A DNA stretch of 35,552 nt from Balneolaceae bacterium. Lineage in GTDB: Bacteria > Bacteroidota > Rhodothermia > Balneolales > Balneolaceae. Location: assembly GCA_007131725.1 (NCBI GenBank), contig SLPZ01000060.1:1-35552 (forward strand), read 5' to 3'. The notes under the pieces were generated by a model. The model saw nothing but the letters and a program-made list of their open reading frames with translations. It was not told the DNA's origin and searched no databases. Below, piece after piece: positions 1-9,611 of the stretch. A program made the translations under genes and the position numbers. Position 1 is the stretch's first letter; each line of letters opens with the position of its first letter.

Positions 1-60
1 CCAGGCTTTTTGTATTTTCAGGTCGATTTAAAAAAATTGAAAAGAGGACTCTTATAATAA

Positions 61-161
61 GACAACTCCTGTAAAGAACGTGGTGCTGGCGCCCCGAGGC
101 GTTGGGGTGCCTACCCGATATGGTCCAAGCGGACGCTTGAACCAGTTTTGGGACAACACCA
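61..161 (+). ncRNA. Possible structured RNA (three-way junction), family not recognised
   Basis: The segment folds as an outer helix (81-85 with 157-161) that encloses two strong hairpins. The first pairs 88-95 with 104-111 (8 bp, one G-U). The second pairs 121-124 and 126-130 with 135-139 and 141-144 (9 bp, one C/A mismatch, loop GGAC). It is GC-rich in an AT-rich intergenic stretch and has no open reading frame. I do not recognise an Rfam family: there is no SRP, tmRNA, RNase P or hammerhead core. It could be a small RNA, a leader of the nfo gene 100 bp downstream, or the 3' end of an upstream transcript. The strand is uncertain. Confidence 0.35.
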
Positions 162-194
162 ACAAAATAATTTTGATTTTTTTCACCGAACTCT

Positions 195-220
195 GCGAGG
201 ACCTGTCGAACTCTCGCAGG
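195..220. repeat. Imperfect hairpin upstream of nfo
   Basis: CTGCGAG and CTCGCAG form a 7-bp stem around a 13-nt loop in the nfo leader, and CGAACTCT also occurs twice as a direct repeat. It could be a regulatory hairpin or a degenerate intergenic repeat. No T-tract follows directly, so I do not call it a terminator. Confidence 0.3.
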
Positions 221-261
221 TTCTAATATCAAATATTTAAAAAAGATAATTAACCAAATTA

Positions 262-1101
262 ATGAAATACATCGGAGCGCATGTTAGCGCAGCAGGCGGA
301 GTGGAAAATGCCCCTGAACGGGCAAAAGAGATCGGGGCGACAGGTTTTGCCCTATTTACCAAAAATCAACGACAGTGGAAAGCTAAACCGCTGACCGAAG
401 AAAACATCACACAATTTAAAAAACGATGCGAGGAATACGGCTATTCAATGGAAACCGTCATCCCGCACGACAGCTACCTGATTAACCTGGGGCATCCCGA
501 AAATGAGAAACTTCAGAAATCGCGCGATGCTTTTCTGGATGAACTTCAGCGCTGCGAGCAGCTTGGAATCGAACTGCTGAACTTTCATCCCGGCAGCCAC
601 CTCAAACAAATCAGCGAGAAAGAGTGCCTGAAAATTATTGCCGATTCGATCAACTGGTCACTCGATCAAACCAAAACGGTAAAAGCCGTTATTGAAAACA
701 CTGCCGGACAGGGTACCAACATGGGGTACCGGTTCGAGCAACTCGCGGAAATCATGAAACAGGTGGAACAGAAAGATCGTGTAGGTGTTTGCGTGGATAC
801 CGCTCATGCCTTTGCTGCGGGATATGACATTTCAACCGAGGATGGATTTGTAGATACATTTGAACAGTTTGATTCTATCGTCGGCTTTGATAATTTGCTG
901 GCCATGCACCTGAATGATTCCAAAAAAGAACTGGGGTCAAAAGTAGACCGACACGAAAGCCTGGGAGACGGGCTGATCGGGTGGACGCTCTTTGAACTGA
1001 TCATGAAAGACGATCGGTTTGATGGAATTCCGCTCATTCTTGAAACACCCAACCCGGATCGATGGCCGGAAGAGATTCAGAAATTGAAAGATTTAATGTA
1101 A
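262..1101 (+). CDS. nfo: Endonuclease IV (AP endonuclease, deoxyribonuclease IV)
   Basis: Cuts DNA 5' of abasic sites in base excision repair and uses three zinc ions. At 279 aa it has the usual length for the family. All nine metal ligands of the E. coli enzyme occur at the same residue numbers: H69, H109, E145, D179, H182, H216, D229, H231 and E261. The N-terminal GAHVSAAGG motif (5-13) and C-terminal ILETPNP are typical. The ATG at 262 is the natural start because the GAHVSAAGG motif begins four residues later; there is no clear Shine-Dalgarno, as is common in this phylum. It is followed after about 75 bp by polA on the same strand, giving a repair pair (AP-site incision, then gap filling). 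The two are separated by a heptamer repeat array, so co-transcription is likely but unproven. Confidence 0.97.
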   Translation: MKYIGAHVSAAGGVENAPERAKEIGATGFALFTKNQRQWKAKPLTEENITQFKKRCEEYGYSMETVIPHDSYLINLGHPENEKLQKSRDAFLDELQRCEQLGIELLNFHPGSHLKQISEKECLKIIADSINWSLDQTKTVKAVIENTAGQGTNMGYRFEQLAEIMKQVEQKDRVGVCVDTAHAFAAGYDISTEDGFVDTFEQFDSIVGFDNLLAMHLNDSKKELGSKVDRHESLGDGLIGWTLFELIMKDDRFDGIPLILETPNPDRWPEEIQKLKDLM

Positions 1102-1106
1102 TAGAA

Positions 1107-1175
1107 ATGAGTCCTGAGTCTTGAGTCATGAGATTCTCAAGACTCACGACTCAAGACTTATGACTCACGACTAAG
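1107..1175. repeat. Heptamer array that switches orientation (TGAGTC / GACTCA)
   Basis: Three to four head-to-tail copies of a 7-mer (ATGAGTC, CTGAGTC, TTGAGTC, ATGAG) are followed, after a short centre at 1133-1140, by five 7-mers in the reverse orientation (GACTCAC, GACTCAA, GACTTAT, GACTCAC, GACTAAG). The two halves can pair: 1117-1127 is an 11-bp perfect inverted match to 1148-1158. The array fills almost the whole nfo-polA gap and ends 3 bp before the polA start codon, so a hairpin here could affect polA translation or end the nfo message. Confidence 0.8.
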
Positions 1176-1178
1176 ATT

Positions 1179-3917
1179 ATGAAGAAGAAACTATACCTCC
1201 TCGACGGCATGGCACTGGCTTATCGTGCTCACTTTGCATTTATCCGAAGCAGGCTGAAAAATTCTGAGGGAATCGCCACCGGCCCCATTCTCGGTTTTGC
1301 CAACACCTTGGTGAAGTTGCTTGAAGAGGAAGAACCTACCCATATCGCCGTGGCCTGGGATACGCACGCCCCAACATTTCGCCACGAGATCGATGAAGAG
1401 TACAAAGCCAACCGGCCTCCGCAGCCCGAAGAACTGACTGTGGGTATTCCGCTGATTAAAGAGATGCTTGAAAAGTTCAAAATCCCAAACCTGGAACAAG
1501 ACGGGTACGAAGCGGATGACATCATCGGAACCATTGCGCACAATGCCAAAGAAGAAGATGTGGATGTTTTTTTGGTAACGCCTGACAAAGATTTTATGCA
1601 GTTAGTCGACAATCACATCACCATGGTGAAGCCGGATAATAAAAATGGCGGCTTTAACCTCATCGACAGGGAAGGGGTGAAGGAGTATTTCGGGGTTTAC
1701 CCGGAGAAAGTGATTGATGTGCTGGCCATTATCGGAGATTCATCAGACAACATTCCCGGCGTGCCCGGTATCGGGAAAAAAGGTGCGCCCGAGCTGATCC
1801 AAAAATACGGTTCGCTTGAAAAAGCGATTGAAGATGCGCCGAATATGAAATCGAAGCGGAAACGTGAAGGCCTCAGCCAGAATGCCGATCAGGCGATGCA
1901 CGCCAAAAAGATGGTGACCATCAAAATCGATGTTCCTGAAGTGGAGAGCTGGCGCAAGCTGGAGTGGAAAGGCCCCGATAAAAAGGAGCTTGGCCTGTTT
2001 TTTAAACGAATGGAATTTCGAACGCTCACTCAAAAATATCTGGGCGAGGAGCCGGGTGGCCAAGGGCTTCTTTTTGGGGGTGATACATCCGGTGATCAAA
2101 AGAAAACCGATGGATTTAATGAAGACGCCGTCTCGTACAAATTGGCCGTTAGTGAAAAAGAAATCCGGCAGGTGGTCAATCAACTGAAAGGGGCTGATGC
2201 ACTTTGCTTCGATACCGAAACCGACGCCCCCGATCCCATCACAGCAAATTTGGTGGGGATTGCTTTGAGCGCTAAAGCAGAATCGGCATGGTACATCCCG
2301 GTAAATGTAGAAGATGCACTGCAGGAAGGCCACGTTCGTGAGCTGTTGAAACCACTGCTTGAAAATGAGGAGTCACTGAAAATTGCCCACAATTACAAAT
2401 TTGATCAATTGGTGCTGGAGCGGGCCGGTTTCGGGCTGAAGGGGCCGATTTTCGATACCATGGTTGCGGCCTATCTACTCGATTCATCGCAGCGGCTGAA
2501 GATGGATAATCTTGCCAAAAAATATCTGAACTATGAACCGATTCCCATCAAAAACCTGATTGGCAGCGGTAAATCACAGAAGTCGATGGCAGATGTTCCG
2601 TACAAGGAGATCAAAAATTATGCATGTGAAGATGCCGATATCACGTATCGCTTGTATGAAATCTTATCGGAGAAATTGAAAGAGGATGATCTTCTGGAAG
2701 TGGCTGAAAAAATTGAGTATCCATTGATACCGGTTCTTGCCCGGATGGAAAAAAACGGGATACTGATTGACACTGAAAAACTCGCACAGTTTTCGAAAGA
2801 GCTGACAAGCGACCTGATCGACCTTGAAGCGAATATTTTTGATAAAACCGGTGCTGAGTTCAATCTCAACTCGCCCCAGCAGCTCGGCCATATTCTGTTC
2901 GAAAAAATGAAACTGCCTGCGGGAAAGAAAACAAAAACCGGCCAATACTCTACATCCGAAGCTGTTCTTTCCAAACTGGCAGCTGAATATGAATTGCCAT
3001 CACTCGTGCTTGATTACCGCAGCCTTAGCAAACTGCGATCCACTTATGTGGATGCACTTCCGAAACTGGTCAACGAAGAAACCGGACGAATTCACACCGA
3101 TTTTAATCAAACCGTGGCGGCAACCGGCAGACTTTCTTCATCCAATCCCAATCTTCAGAATATTCCCATTCGCACTCAGCGGGGGCGCGAAATCCGGAAA
3201 GCGTTTGTGCCTGAGAAAGATTTTCAAATACTTGCAGCCGACTATTCGCAGGTTGAGCTGCGGGTGATTGCCTCCATCTCGGAAGATGAAAATATGATCC
3301 GGGCGTTTAAAAACGGGGAAGATATTCACGCCAGAACTGCCAAAGAGATTTTTGGCCTGGAATCACTGGAGGATGTATCTCCCGATCAAAGGCGAAAAGC
3401 CAAAGAGGTGAACTTTGGCATTCCGTATGGAGTGAGCGCATACGGCCTGGCAAGCCGGCTGGGCATCAGCAACAGCGAGGGGAAGGAGATGATCGATCAG
3501 TATTTTGAGCGGTTTCCGAATATCAAAAATTATATTGAGGACACGGTGCAGTTTGCAAAAGAGAACGAGTATGTTGCCACGCTTCTCGGCAGACGCCGAT
3601 ATATACCCGATATCAATTCCCGAAACTGGAATGTACGCGGATTTGCCGAACGAATGGCCATCAACATGCCGATACAGGGCACGGCCGCAGATATCATCAA
3701 GCTGGCCATGATTGAGATTGACAAATATTTGCAGCAAGAAAATCTCAAATCAAGAATGTTGCTCCAGGTTCATGATGAGCTTGTCTTCGAAATTCATGAA
3801 TCGGAAACAGATCAGGTTCCGGATAAAATTAAATCGCTGATGGAAAATGCTTACGAGCTATCCGTTCCGCTTGATGTGGAAATGGGGCTGGCAGACAACT
3901 GGCTGGATGCGCATTAA
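1179..3917 (+). CDS. polA: DNA polymerase I
   Basis: Fills gaps and removes primers during repair and Okazaki fragment maturation. The 912-aa protein has three domains: a 5'-3' nuclease (about 1-300), a 3'-5' proofreading exonuclease (about 325-500) and family A polymerase (about 510-912). Proofreading appears intact: DTE at 345-347 supplies the Exo I acidic pair, with NYKFD and a later YACEDAD segment following. Polymerase motif A is DYSQVELR (D688), the O-helix reads RRKAKEVNFGIPYG with the conserved Phe, and motif C is HDE (865-867). A Pro stands in the O-helix where many enzymes have Ile, Leu or Val; this may be lineage-specific. The gene is convergent with rsgA, with about 40 bp between the stop codons and no obvious terminator. 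Confidence 0.98.
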   Translation: MKKKLYLLDGMALAYRAHFAFIRSRLKNSEGIATGPILGFANTLVKLLEEEEPTHIAVAWDTHAPTFRHEIDEEYKANRPPQPEELTVGIPLIKEMLEKFKIPNLEQDGYEADDIIGTIAHNAKEEDVDVFLVTPDKDFMQLVDNHITMVKPDNKNGGFNLIDREGVKEYFGVYPEKVIDVLAIIGDSSDNIPGVPGIGKKGAPELIQKYGSLEKAIEDAPNMKSKRKREGLSQNADQAMHAKKMVTIKIDVPEVESWRKLEWKGPDKKELGLFFKRMEFRTLTQKYLGEEPGGQGLLFGGDTSGDQKKTDGFNEDAVSYKLAVSEKEIRQVVNQLKGADALCFDTETDAPDPITANLVGIALSAKAESAWYIPVNVEDALQEGHVRELLKPLLENEESLKIAHNYKFDQLVLERAGFGLKGPIFDTMVAAYLLDSSQRLKMDNLAKKYLNYEPIPIKNLIGSGKSQKSMADVPYKEIKNYACEDADITYRLYEILSEKLKEDDLLEVAEKIEYPLIPVLARMEKNGILIDTEKLAQFSKELTSDLIDLEANIFDKTGAEFNLNSPQQLGHILFEKMKLPAGKKTKTGQYSTSEAVLSKLAAEYELPSLVLDYRSLSKLRSTYVDALPKLVNEETGRIHTDFNQTVAATGRLSSSNPNLQNIPIRTQRGREIRKAFVPEKDFQILAADYSQVELRVIASISEDENMIRAFKNGEDIHARTAKEIFGLESLEDVSPDQRRKAKEVNFGIPYGVSAYGLASRLGISNSEGKEMIDQYFERFPNIKNYIEDTVQFAKENEYVATLLGRRRYIPDINSRNWNVRGFAERMAINMPIQGTAADIIKLAMIEIDKYLQQENLKSRMLLQVHDELVFEIHESETDQVPDKIKSLMENAYELSVPLDVEMGLADNWLDAH

Positions 3918-3957
3918 TGAAGAACCGGAAAATCGTTGAATAGGAGAAACCGGATGG

Positions 3958-4878
3958 TTAATCATCCAGTGATTCCAGGATGTTTAGATAAGAGTTGTAA
4001 CGGTCCGGGTCAATTTTTCCTTCTTCGTACGCTTCTACCACACCGCATCCGGGTTCATGATAATGGGTGCAATTATAAAATTTGCAGTTTTGGCGCGGTT
4101 CAGCCATTTCGGGGAAAAACAGCGAGAGTTCGGGTTTCTCAATATTTACAGTTCCGAATTCGCGTATACCGGGTGTATCAACAATATAGCCTCCGGTTTT
4201 AAGGGGCACAAGTTTTGCAAATGTGGTGGTGTGTTTGCCCTTGTTCGAATAGGATGAGATTTCTCCCACTTTTAAGTTCAGATCCGGATCAATGGCATTC
4301 AAAATACTGGTTTTTCCTGCTCCGGAGGGGCCAATGAAAACAGAGGTCTGATCTTTCATTTCATCAGCCAGATTCTGGATTGATTTCTCATCGTGAATTG
4401 AAGTTTGCAAGACCCGGTAACCAAGCCCTTCATACAAATCAGAAATATCCTTCATAATGGTTTTGGCTTTTTCATTAGCCAGGTCCATTTTGTTGATGAT
4501 GATTCCGCCGGCAATCTCATAAGCTTCGCAAGTAACCAGAAAGCGGTCGATAAAACCCATATTTAATTTGGGTTTTTTTACGGATTGAACCACCCATGCC
4601 CGGTCGATATTTGCGGCAAGAATTTGTTCACCCCGCCGCCCGTGCGTAGCCTGCCGGGGGATATAATTTTCACGCTCTTCTATTTCTGTAATCAATCCAT
4701 GACCGTCATCACCAATATCAACGGAAACAAAATCACCCACGGCAATGGGATTTGTTACTTCCTGTTTTTCCAGTCTGAATCGTCCAGGAAGTCTGCAATC
4801 AACAACATCACCATTCAGTGATACCTTGTACCACTTGCCCGTTGATTGTATGACCCGCCCTTTTTTTTCCATTCTCAA
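3958..4878 (-). CDS. rsgA: Ribosome small-subunit-dependent GTPase RsgA
   Basis: Late-stage 30S maturation factor with a circularly permuted GTPase. Order seen: N-terminal OB-fold, G4 NKMD (129-132), G1 P-loop GPSGAGKT (183-190), G3 DTPG (234-237), then a zinc knuckle with Cys265, Cys270, His272/274 and Cys278. All hallmarks are intact and the 306-aa length is normal. The first possible codon is a TTG at 4878-4876, but an ATG lies two codons on (4872-4870). A TACCTTTG box matching the Bacteroidetes -7 promoter consensus covers 4883-4876, so transcription would start at or just before the ATG. The ATG start (304 aa, possibly leaderless) is therefore more likely. lon lies upstream on the same strand but is separated by a terminator. 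Confidence 0.96.
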   Translation of the reverse strand: MRMEKKGRVIQSTGKWYKVSLNGDVVDCRLPGRFRLEKQEVTNPIAVGDFVSVDIGDDGHGLITEIEERENYIPRQATHGRRGEQILAANIDRAWVVQSVKKPKLNMGFIDRFLVTCEAYEIAGGIIINKMDLANEKAKTIMKDISDLYEGLGYRVLQTSIHDEKSIQNLADEMKDQTSVFIGPSGAGKTSILNAIDPDLNLKVGEISSYSNKGKHTTTFAKLVPLKTGGYIVDTPGIREFGTVNIEKPELSLFFPEMAEPRQNCKFYNCTHYHEPGCGVVEAYEEGKIDPDRYNSYLNILESLDD

Positions 4879-4883
4879 AGGTA
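4876..4883 (-). promoter_or_regulatory. Candidate Bacteroidetes-type -7 promoter box of rsgA
   Basis: Minus-strand TACCTTTG fits the TAnnTTTG consensus known for the primary sigma factor of Bacteroidetes. It ends 3 nt before the ATG at 4872. I see no convincing -33 TTTG. If it is used, the rsgA mRNA has almost no 5' leader. Confidence 0.4.
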
Positions 4884-4976
4884 AAAATTTATCGGTGATA
4901 ACTGGAAATTATTCGAAGATTTAAACCCAAAAAGCCCCAACGGTTTTCTGGGATTAATATAAAAAAACGTGAGTTC

Positions 4977-5142
4977 GAGATATGATTTAAGGTAAGTTGT
5001 TGAATTCGTCAAAATAGCGCAATCCCGATGCATAATAATCGGTGCAGGCGGGGTGAAGTTGAAATATAGAGTTTTCGACTACATTTCGGCCAAAAAGCGG
5101 CCGAAATTGCGCTCAAACTGACGATATCTTTTATTTTATATC
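4977..5142. repeat. MITE/REP-like intergenic repeat, copy 1
   Basis: Related along its length to 16422-16603. Shared parts, in order: GAGATA-type left end, a CCGAT/ATCGG hairpin, a segment gaagt(t/c)gaaatatagag followed by TTTTCGACT, a hairpin ATTTCGGCC/GGCCGAAAT around the loop aaaaagc, then gcgctcaaactgacgata and a TTATATC right end. The ends form rough terminal inverted repeats. No protein is encoded. It lies between lon and rsgA. Confidence 0.75.
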
Positions 5143-5160
5143 GATCTAAGTTTAAAGAGT

Positions 5161-5196
5161 AAAAAAATGCCGGATGATTTCTCCCCCGGCATTTTT
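5161..5196 (-). terminator. Rho-independent terminator of lon
   Basis: On the minus strand, AAAATGCCGG pairs with CCGGCATTTT across a 12-nt loop and runs directly into a T-tract. It begins about 40 bp after the lon stop codon. The A-run on the other side is compatible with bidirectional function, but no plus-strand gene ends here. Confidence 0.9.
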
Positions 5197-5239
5197 AATC
5201 CAAGTATATGCTGTAAGTGAATTGTCTCCATTCACACAC

Positions 5240-7780
5240 TTAATCCATAATGGCCATTTCTTCTTTGCTGTCTTTCTTTGTATTGGTTGACTCAATCTGC
5301 TGCTTGTGAGATTCCGGTACTTTGAAGAATTCAGCAGGATCTTTATCAGGTTCGTCTTCCAAGATCAAGTCAAGAATGGGATCCATTCGTTCGAGATAAT
5401 CTATCTGAAGATTTCCAATAATATCGGTCTCAATTTCATCTACATCTTTCTCATTTTTCTTTGGCAAATAGGCCTTTTCTATACCCGCGCGTTTGGCCGC
5501 AAGCACTTTTTCCTTGATGCCGCCAACAGGCAATACAAGGCCACGAAGGGTGATTTCACCTGTCATAGCCAGGGTTCCTTTTACCTTGCGCTGCGTAAAT
5601 ATGGAAGCTACCGCTGAGAGTAGTGCCACACCGGCAGAAGGGCCATCTTTCGGAACAGCGCCTTTTGGCACGTGGATATGCAGATCGAAGTATTTGAAAG
5701 CTTCTTCGGGGATATTCAGCTCTTCATACCGTGCCCGCAGATAACTGATAGCCAGCATTGCCGATTCTTTCATTACTTCGCCAAGCTGACCGGTAATATG
5801 GAGTTTGCCTGAACCGCGGGATACGCTTGCCTCTATAAAGAGAATGTCTCCGCCATAAGGCGTCCAGGCCAGGCCGGTTGCAACCCCGGGAACTGTGGTT
5901 CGTTCAGCCACTTCAGAGAAGAATTTTCTCTTTCCGAGAATCTCTTCAATATCGTTTACGCCTACACTCATACTTTCAATATCTCCGCTTGCAATTTGTG
6001 CGGCAATGTTCCGGCATACAGCGCCAAGCTGGCGTTCCAGGTTACGCACGCCGGATTCGCGGGTATATTCATCAATTATTCTGTTAATGGCCGCTTTTGA
6101 AAGTTTGATCTGGCTGGAATTGAGGCCATTTTCCTCAATCTGTTTCGGAAGCAGATATTTCCTGGCAATTTCGATTTTCTCTTCCTGTGTGTACCCGCTG
6201 ATATTGATGATTTCCATCCGGTCTCGCAGTGGTGCTGGGATGGTATCAAGCGAGTTGGCTGTGGCAATGAAGAGAACACTTGAGAGATCGTACTCCAGTT
6301 CCAGGTAATTATCCGTGAAGGAATCGTTCTGCTCAGGGTCAAGGACTTCGAGCAGGGCAGAGGTTGGGTCGCCGCGGAAATCGGAACCCACTTTGTCGAT
6401 CTCATCCAGCATCAATACGGGGTTGCCTTTACCGGCTTTTTTCATAGCGCGTAAAATTCGTCCAGGCAGCGCGCCGATATAGGTGCGCCGGTGACCCCGG
6501 ATTTCAGCTTCATCGTGAATGCCTCCGAGGCTGAACCGCTCAAATTCTCTGTTCAATGCCCTTGCAATCGATTTTCCAAGAGAAGTTTTCCCCACACCCG
6601 GAGGGCCGTAGAAGCAGAGAATGGGCGCCTTCATGTCTTTCTTAAGTTTAAGCACCGCAAGATATTCTATAATTCTCTTCTTAACTTTTTCAAGTCCGTA
6701 ATGGTCTTCATCCAGAATTTTTCGTGCCCGTTTCAAGTCCAGTTTGTCTTTGGAATAATCGCCCCAGGGAAGGTCCAGAATCCATTCAACATAACTGTGA
6801 ATGATTCCGTAATTCGGGGATGAACTCGGCGTCATTTCAAGGCGCTGAATCTCTTTTTTGGCCTCATTAACTACGTTCTCCGGTACATTCTTTTTCTTTT
6901 CGAGGCGTTCTTTCAGTTTGGCAATTCCCTGTTGCTCAACATCTTCACCAAGTGCTTCCTGGATAGCTTTCATCTGCTGACGCAGGTAAAAATCACGCTG
7001 CTGATCGTCGATATCGGTTTTTACCTTGGTGCGGATTTCTTCACTTAAATTCAAAACCTGAAGCTCTTTCTGTAAGTGTTCCATCACTTTATTGAGCCTG
7101 ACTGAAAAATCTTTAATTTCAAGCAGCTCCTGTTTATCTGCAATAGATACCTGGAGGTTTGAAGAAATAAAATTCAGCAAAAACGAAGGACTCGAAATAT
7201 TGTTGATGGCAATAGATGCTTCGCTCGGAATGTTGGGTGAGAGGTTTACAATTTTTGAAGCTGTTTCTTTGATTGAGCGCATGGACGCATCAAGTTCCAC
7301 ACCCATGAGGTCCATATTTTGCCGTATTGGGCTTACCGTGGCTTTAAAAAACGGATCACTTTGGGTAAACTCTTCAATTTCAAAAATGCTTTTTCCCTGG
7401 ATAACCACACTTTTACTGCCGTCCGGCATTTTTATCAGTTTCAAAATCTGGGCAACTGTGCCAAATTTGAAAAGATCGCCCGGTTCAGGATTTTCAACCG
7501 ATTCGTCTTTTTGTGCTACTACGCCAATTATTTTATTGCTTTCGTAGGCTTCTTTTACAAGTGCGAGTGAGCGGTCTCTTCCCACGGTTATCGGCACAAC
7601 TACACCGGGGAACAATACAGTGTTTTTTAAAGGCAATATGGGAAGATTTTCAGGTACTTCTGATTCGGTCAGTTTTCTCTCTTCCTCCTCACTCATCAGG
7701 GGTATGGCCTGTTCAAAATCATCAAAGCCTTCATTTTGATCTTCGAAATCCATCTTTATTCTAAAGTGCTGATCAAACAT
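5240..7780 (-). CDS. lon: ATP-dependent protease Lon
   Basis: Cytosolic AAA+ serine protease for damaged and regulatory proteins. The 846-aa protein has the LON substrate-binding domain at its N-terminus, a Walker A GPPGVGKT (392-399), Walker B MLDEIDK, and the C-terminal protease domain with catalytic Ser715 in KDGPSAGVA and Lys756 in GGIKEK. It ends in a charged tail of about 40 residues ([12 protein letters not shown] and onward) that looks disordered. The annotated start is the ATG at 7780, but a second ATG nine codons in (7753, protein starting MDFEDQ) is also credible because the first residues have no recognisable motif. It is transcribed alone, with its own terminator downstream. Confidence 0.97.
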   Translation of the reverse strand: MFDQHFRIKMDFEDQNEGFDDFEQAIPLMSEEEERKLTESEVPENLPILPLKNTVLFPGVVVPITVGRDRSLALVKEAYESNKIIGVVAQKDESVENPEPGDLFKFGTVAQILKLIKMPDGSKSVVIQGKSIFEIEEFTQSDPFFKATVSPIRQNMDLMGVELDASMRSIKETASKIVNLSPNIPSEASIAINNISSPSFLLNFISSNLQVSIADKQELLEIKDFSVRLNKVMEHLQKELQVLNLSEEIRTKVKTDIDDQQRDFYLRQQMKAIQEALGEDVEQQGIAKLKERLEKKKNVPENVVNEAKKEIQRLEMTPSSSPNYGIIHSYVEWILDLPWGDYSKDKLDLKRARKILDEDHYGLEKVKKRIIEYLAVLKLKKDMKAPILCFYGPPGVGKTSLGKSIARALNREFERFSLGGIHDEAEIRGHRRTYIGALPGRILRAMKKAGKGNPVLMLDEIDKVGSDFRGDPTSALLEVLDPEQNDSFTDNYLELEYDLSSVLFIATANSLDTIPAPLRDRMEIINISGYTQEEKIEIARKYLLPKQIEENGLNSSQIKLSKAAINRIIDEYTRESGVRNLERQLGAVCRNIAAQIASGDIESMSVGVNDIEEILGKRKFFSEVAERTTVPGVATGLAWTPYGGDILFIEASVSRGSGKLHITGQLGEVMKESAMLAISYLRARYEELNIPEEAFKYFDLHIHVPKGAVPKDGPSAGVALLSAVASIFTQRKVKGTLAMTGEITLRGLVLPVGGIKEKVLAAKRAGIEKAYLPKKNEKDVDEIETDIIGNLQIDYLERMDPILDLILEDEPDKDPAEFFKVPESHKQQIESTNTKKDSKEEMAIMD

Positions 7781-7864
7781 GTAATAGGGTTAATTTTTAG
7801 TTCTTTTTATTTAATTAGTAAGATTTGGCAAATAAGGAGCCAAAGCAAGCAATAGTATCATAAC

Positions 7865-7890
7865 GGCAGAACAATCTTTGGGGTTCTGCC
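7865..7890. terminator. Hairpin between the outer-membrane gene and lon
   Basis: GGCAGAAC (7865-7872) pairs perfectly with GTTCTGCC (7883-7890) around a 10-nt loop. It lies about 50 bp past the stop codon of the 7937-9505 gene and about 85 bp before lon, all on the minus strand. The 3' side lacks a proper T-tract, so it may be a weak terminator or a regulatory hairpin in front of lon. Confidence 0.45.
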
Positions 7891-7936
7891 AAATTGTGAT
7901 ATTAATTTTTGTTTATGACAGTTGGGCAGAATTCAG

Positions 7937-9505
7937 TCATTGAAAGTAGAATTTTATACCCATAAGTGATGCTGCAAGAATTTCAGATGTTGGGCCGGAA
8001 CTACCTGATTTCAACTGAATAGCGGCATTGAGGTCAAAATGCTTGGTTTCTAAGCCGGCGCCAACACTAAAAAATCCCGGCAAACCTGCTCCAAGACGGG
8101 TTCCGGTACGAAGCGGAATGGCACGAATCGGGCGAATTTCCATTCCAAGATAACTCGTTAGCCCTTTTGAACTTAATGCACTTTCAGAAACTGAATAGCT
8201 TAAATCACCCATCATTTTTACACGCCTGTATTGAAATAAAGCTCCGGCATTGATGGAAGTAGGCAGAAGTGTGCTGAAATTGTCCTGCGACCGTGATTCA
8301 ATGTCGGATGATAGCAGGTCTCCATATTCTTCTAAGAGCAGGTAATGCTCGTTTGGCGCTCCGCCATATTCTGTTTGCAGAAGGCCGCCGGTTTGACGGG
8401 TTTCATAAGTATCAGGGTTTATTTGAATGTCAACTGGATCATCGTAATAATAGACGGCACCCAGGTCTGTGACCGAAAAACTGATCCTGAGCGATTGATC
8501 TGTCGGATCGTCTTGCCTGTGCAGAACGGACAGGTCATCGCCAAAAGTAATCAGGTAGGTGATGCCAATATCAAGCCCTAAGCCAACACCTGTAGTCTGC
8601 ATCAATTCCCGGAATGAACGGTTGCCGGCCGGCATCACGCCATTTTGAGCACTAAAATAAAGACTGGCATCCTGGCTGAATGCACCCGCAGTCTGCTGAG
8701 AATATTGCACATTTCGCTCCCAGAATTCATCACCTGAATTTTGCGTGTAGCGATTGGTAAAATCAGCGCTCACGTAGCCGCCTGAGAGTACAACTTTTGG
8801 AGCAACGCCTATAATAAATTCAGACAAACGGGGAATCAGTCCATTCAGGTAAGTGAATGATTCGGCAAATCCGAAAGACAACTCATGCAGTGCTTCAAAC
8901 CTGTGCTGAAAAGATTGATCGAAGATTAACGTGTCATCATGCTCAATAGCGGTGTTTGAGTATAAACCTCTTGCCAGTTCGTATTGGCTGGCATATCTTG
9001 TGCGCAGCGAGAGCGCATAACTTCGTTTTGGCCGCACCCACTTCAACCCAAACCAGTAAATTTCAGACTGGTTGGTAAACACCCTGCTCATGCGCACTTC
9101 CCCGAAATTTCGTTCAACAATCTGTTCGCGTAAATTCTGGTCTAAAACCATCCTGTCGTCTTCGGCATCGAAAAAAGTTGAGCGGTTATAATAGTTTCTT
9201 AATCGGTCAATGTTACTTTCCGCGGGCAGGATAGAATCGTAATAATAAGCGCCTTGCAGAAAGGAGGCTTGTATAGAATAATTTTTTTCCGATATGAACA
9301 GGTTTGCAGGATTGGCAAATAATGCTTCATAGCCGGTAAGATAGGCTGTACCACCTCCGCCCAATGCCATACTTTCAGTAGACATTGAAACCTGGGCTTT
9401 CAAGGCGGTTGAAAATCCCATTGAGAAAAAAAGCAAAATTACAGGGAATAGTTTTACACCCTGTAAGCCTTGCAGAGATAATTTATCAGAAAAAAGTTGC
9501 TTCAT
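7937..9505 (-). CDS. Outer-membrane beta-barrel protein, DUF5723-like
   Basis: A 522-aa exported protein. A long N-terminal region with a hydrophobic stretch (about residues 18-36, VILLFFSMGFSTALKA) looks like a signal peptide cut near KAQV. The mature start has a Gly-rich motif (MALGGGGTAYLTGYEALFAN), then PANL, as in PorV/FadL-like and DUF5723 proteins of Bacteroidetes. Many alternating aromatic/hydrophobic strands follow, and the protein ends in Tyr-Phe-Gln, in keeping with a beta-barrel end signal. Substrate or role is unknown; the family is found in the outer membrane. The upstream leader contains the inverted pair ACCCGT/ACGGGT. The start at 9505 is slightly long for a signal peptide, and no inner ATG precedes the hydrophobic segment. 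Confidence 0.7.
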   Translation of the reverse strand: MKQLFSDKLSLQGLQGVKLFPVILLFFSMGFSTALKAQVSMSTESMALGGGGTAYLTGYEALFANPANLFISEKNYSIQASFLQGAYYYDSILPAESNIDRLRNYYNRSTFFDAEDDRMVLDQNLREQIVERNFGEVRMSRVFTNQSEIYWFGLKWVRPKRSYALSLRTRYASQYELARGLYSNTAIEHDDTLIFDQSFQHRFEALHELSFGFAESFTYLNGLIPRLSEFIIGVAPKVVLSGGYVSADFTNRYTQNSGDEFWERNVQYSQQTAGAFSQDASLYFSAQNGVMPAGNRSFRELMQTTGVGLGLDIGITYLITFGDDLSVLHRQDDPTDQSLRISFSVTDLGAVYYYDDPVDIQINPDTYETRQTGGLLQTEYGGAPNEHYLLLEEYGDLLSSDIESRSQDNFSTLLPTSINAGALFQYRRVKMMGDLSYSVSESALSSKGLTSYLGMEIRPIRAIPLRTGTRLGAGLPGFFSVGAGLETKHFDLNAAIQLKSGSSGPTSEILAASLMGIKFYFQ

Positions 9506-9611
9506 AACGCGGCACCCGTTTCGCAGCCGTTATTACGTAGACGGGTAAATTGTAGGCTGATTTTAGAGAAGTATTTTAACAATTTTCAATATAGGAAAGT
9601 TTAGTATCAAA

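Noticed and set aside
37-58. Sigma-70 promoter (TTGAAA and TATAAT) before the possible RNA
   Set aside because: The two boxes are only 10 bp apart, too close for a working pair.
1743-2333. Long minus-strand open frame inside polA
   Set aside because: The plus-strand frame is unambiguous DNA polymerase I; the reverse frame has no recognisable domain.
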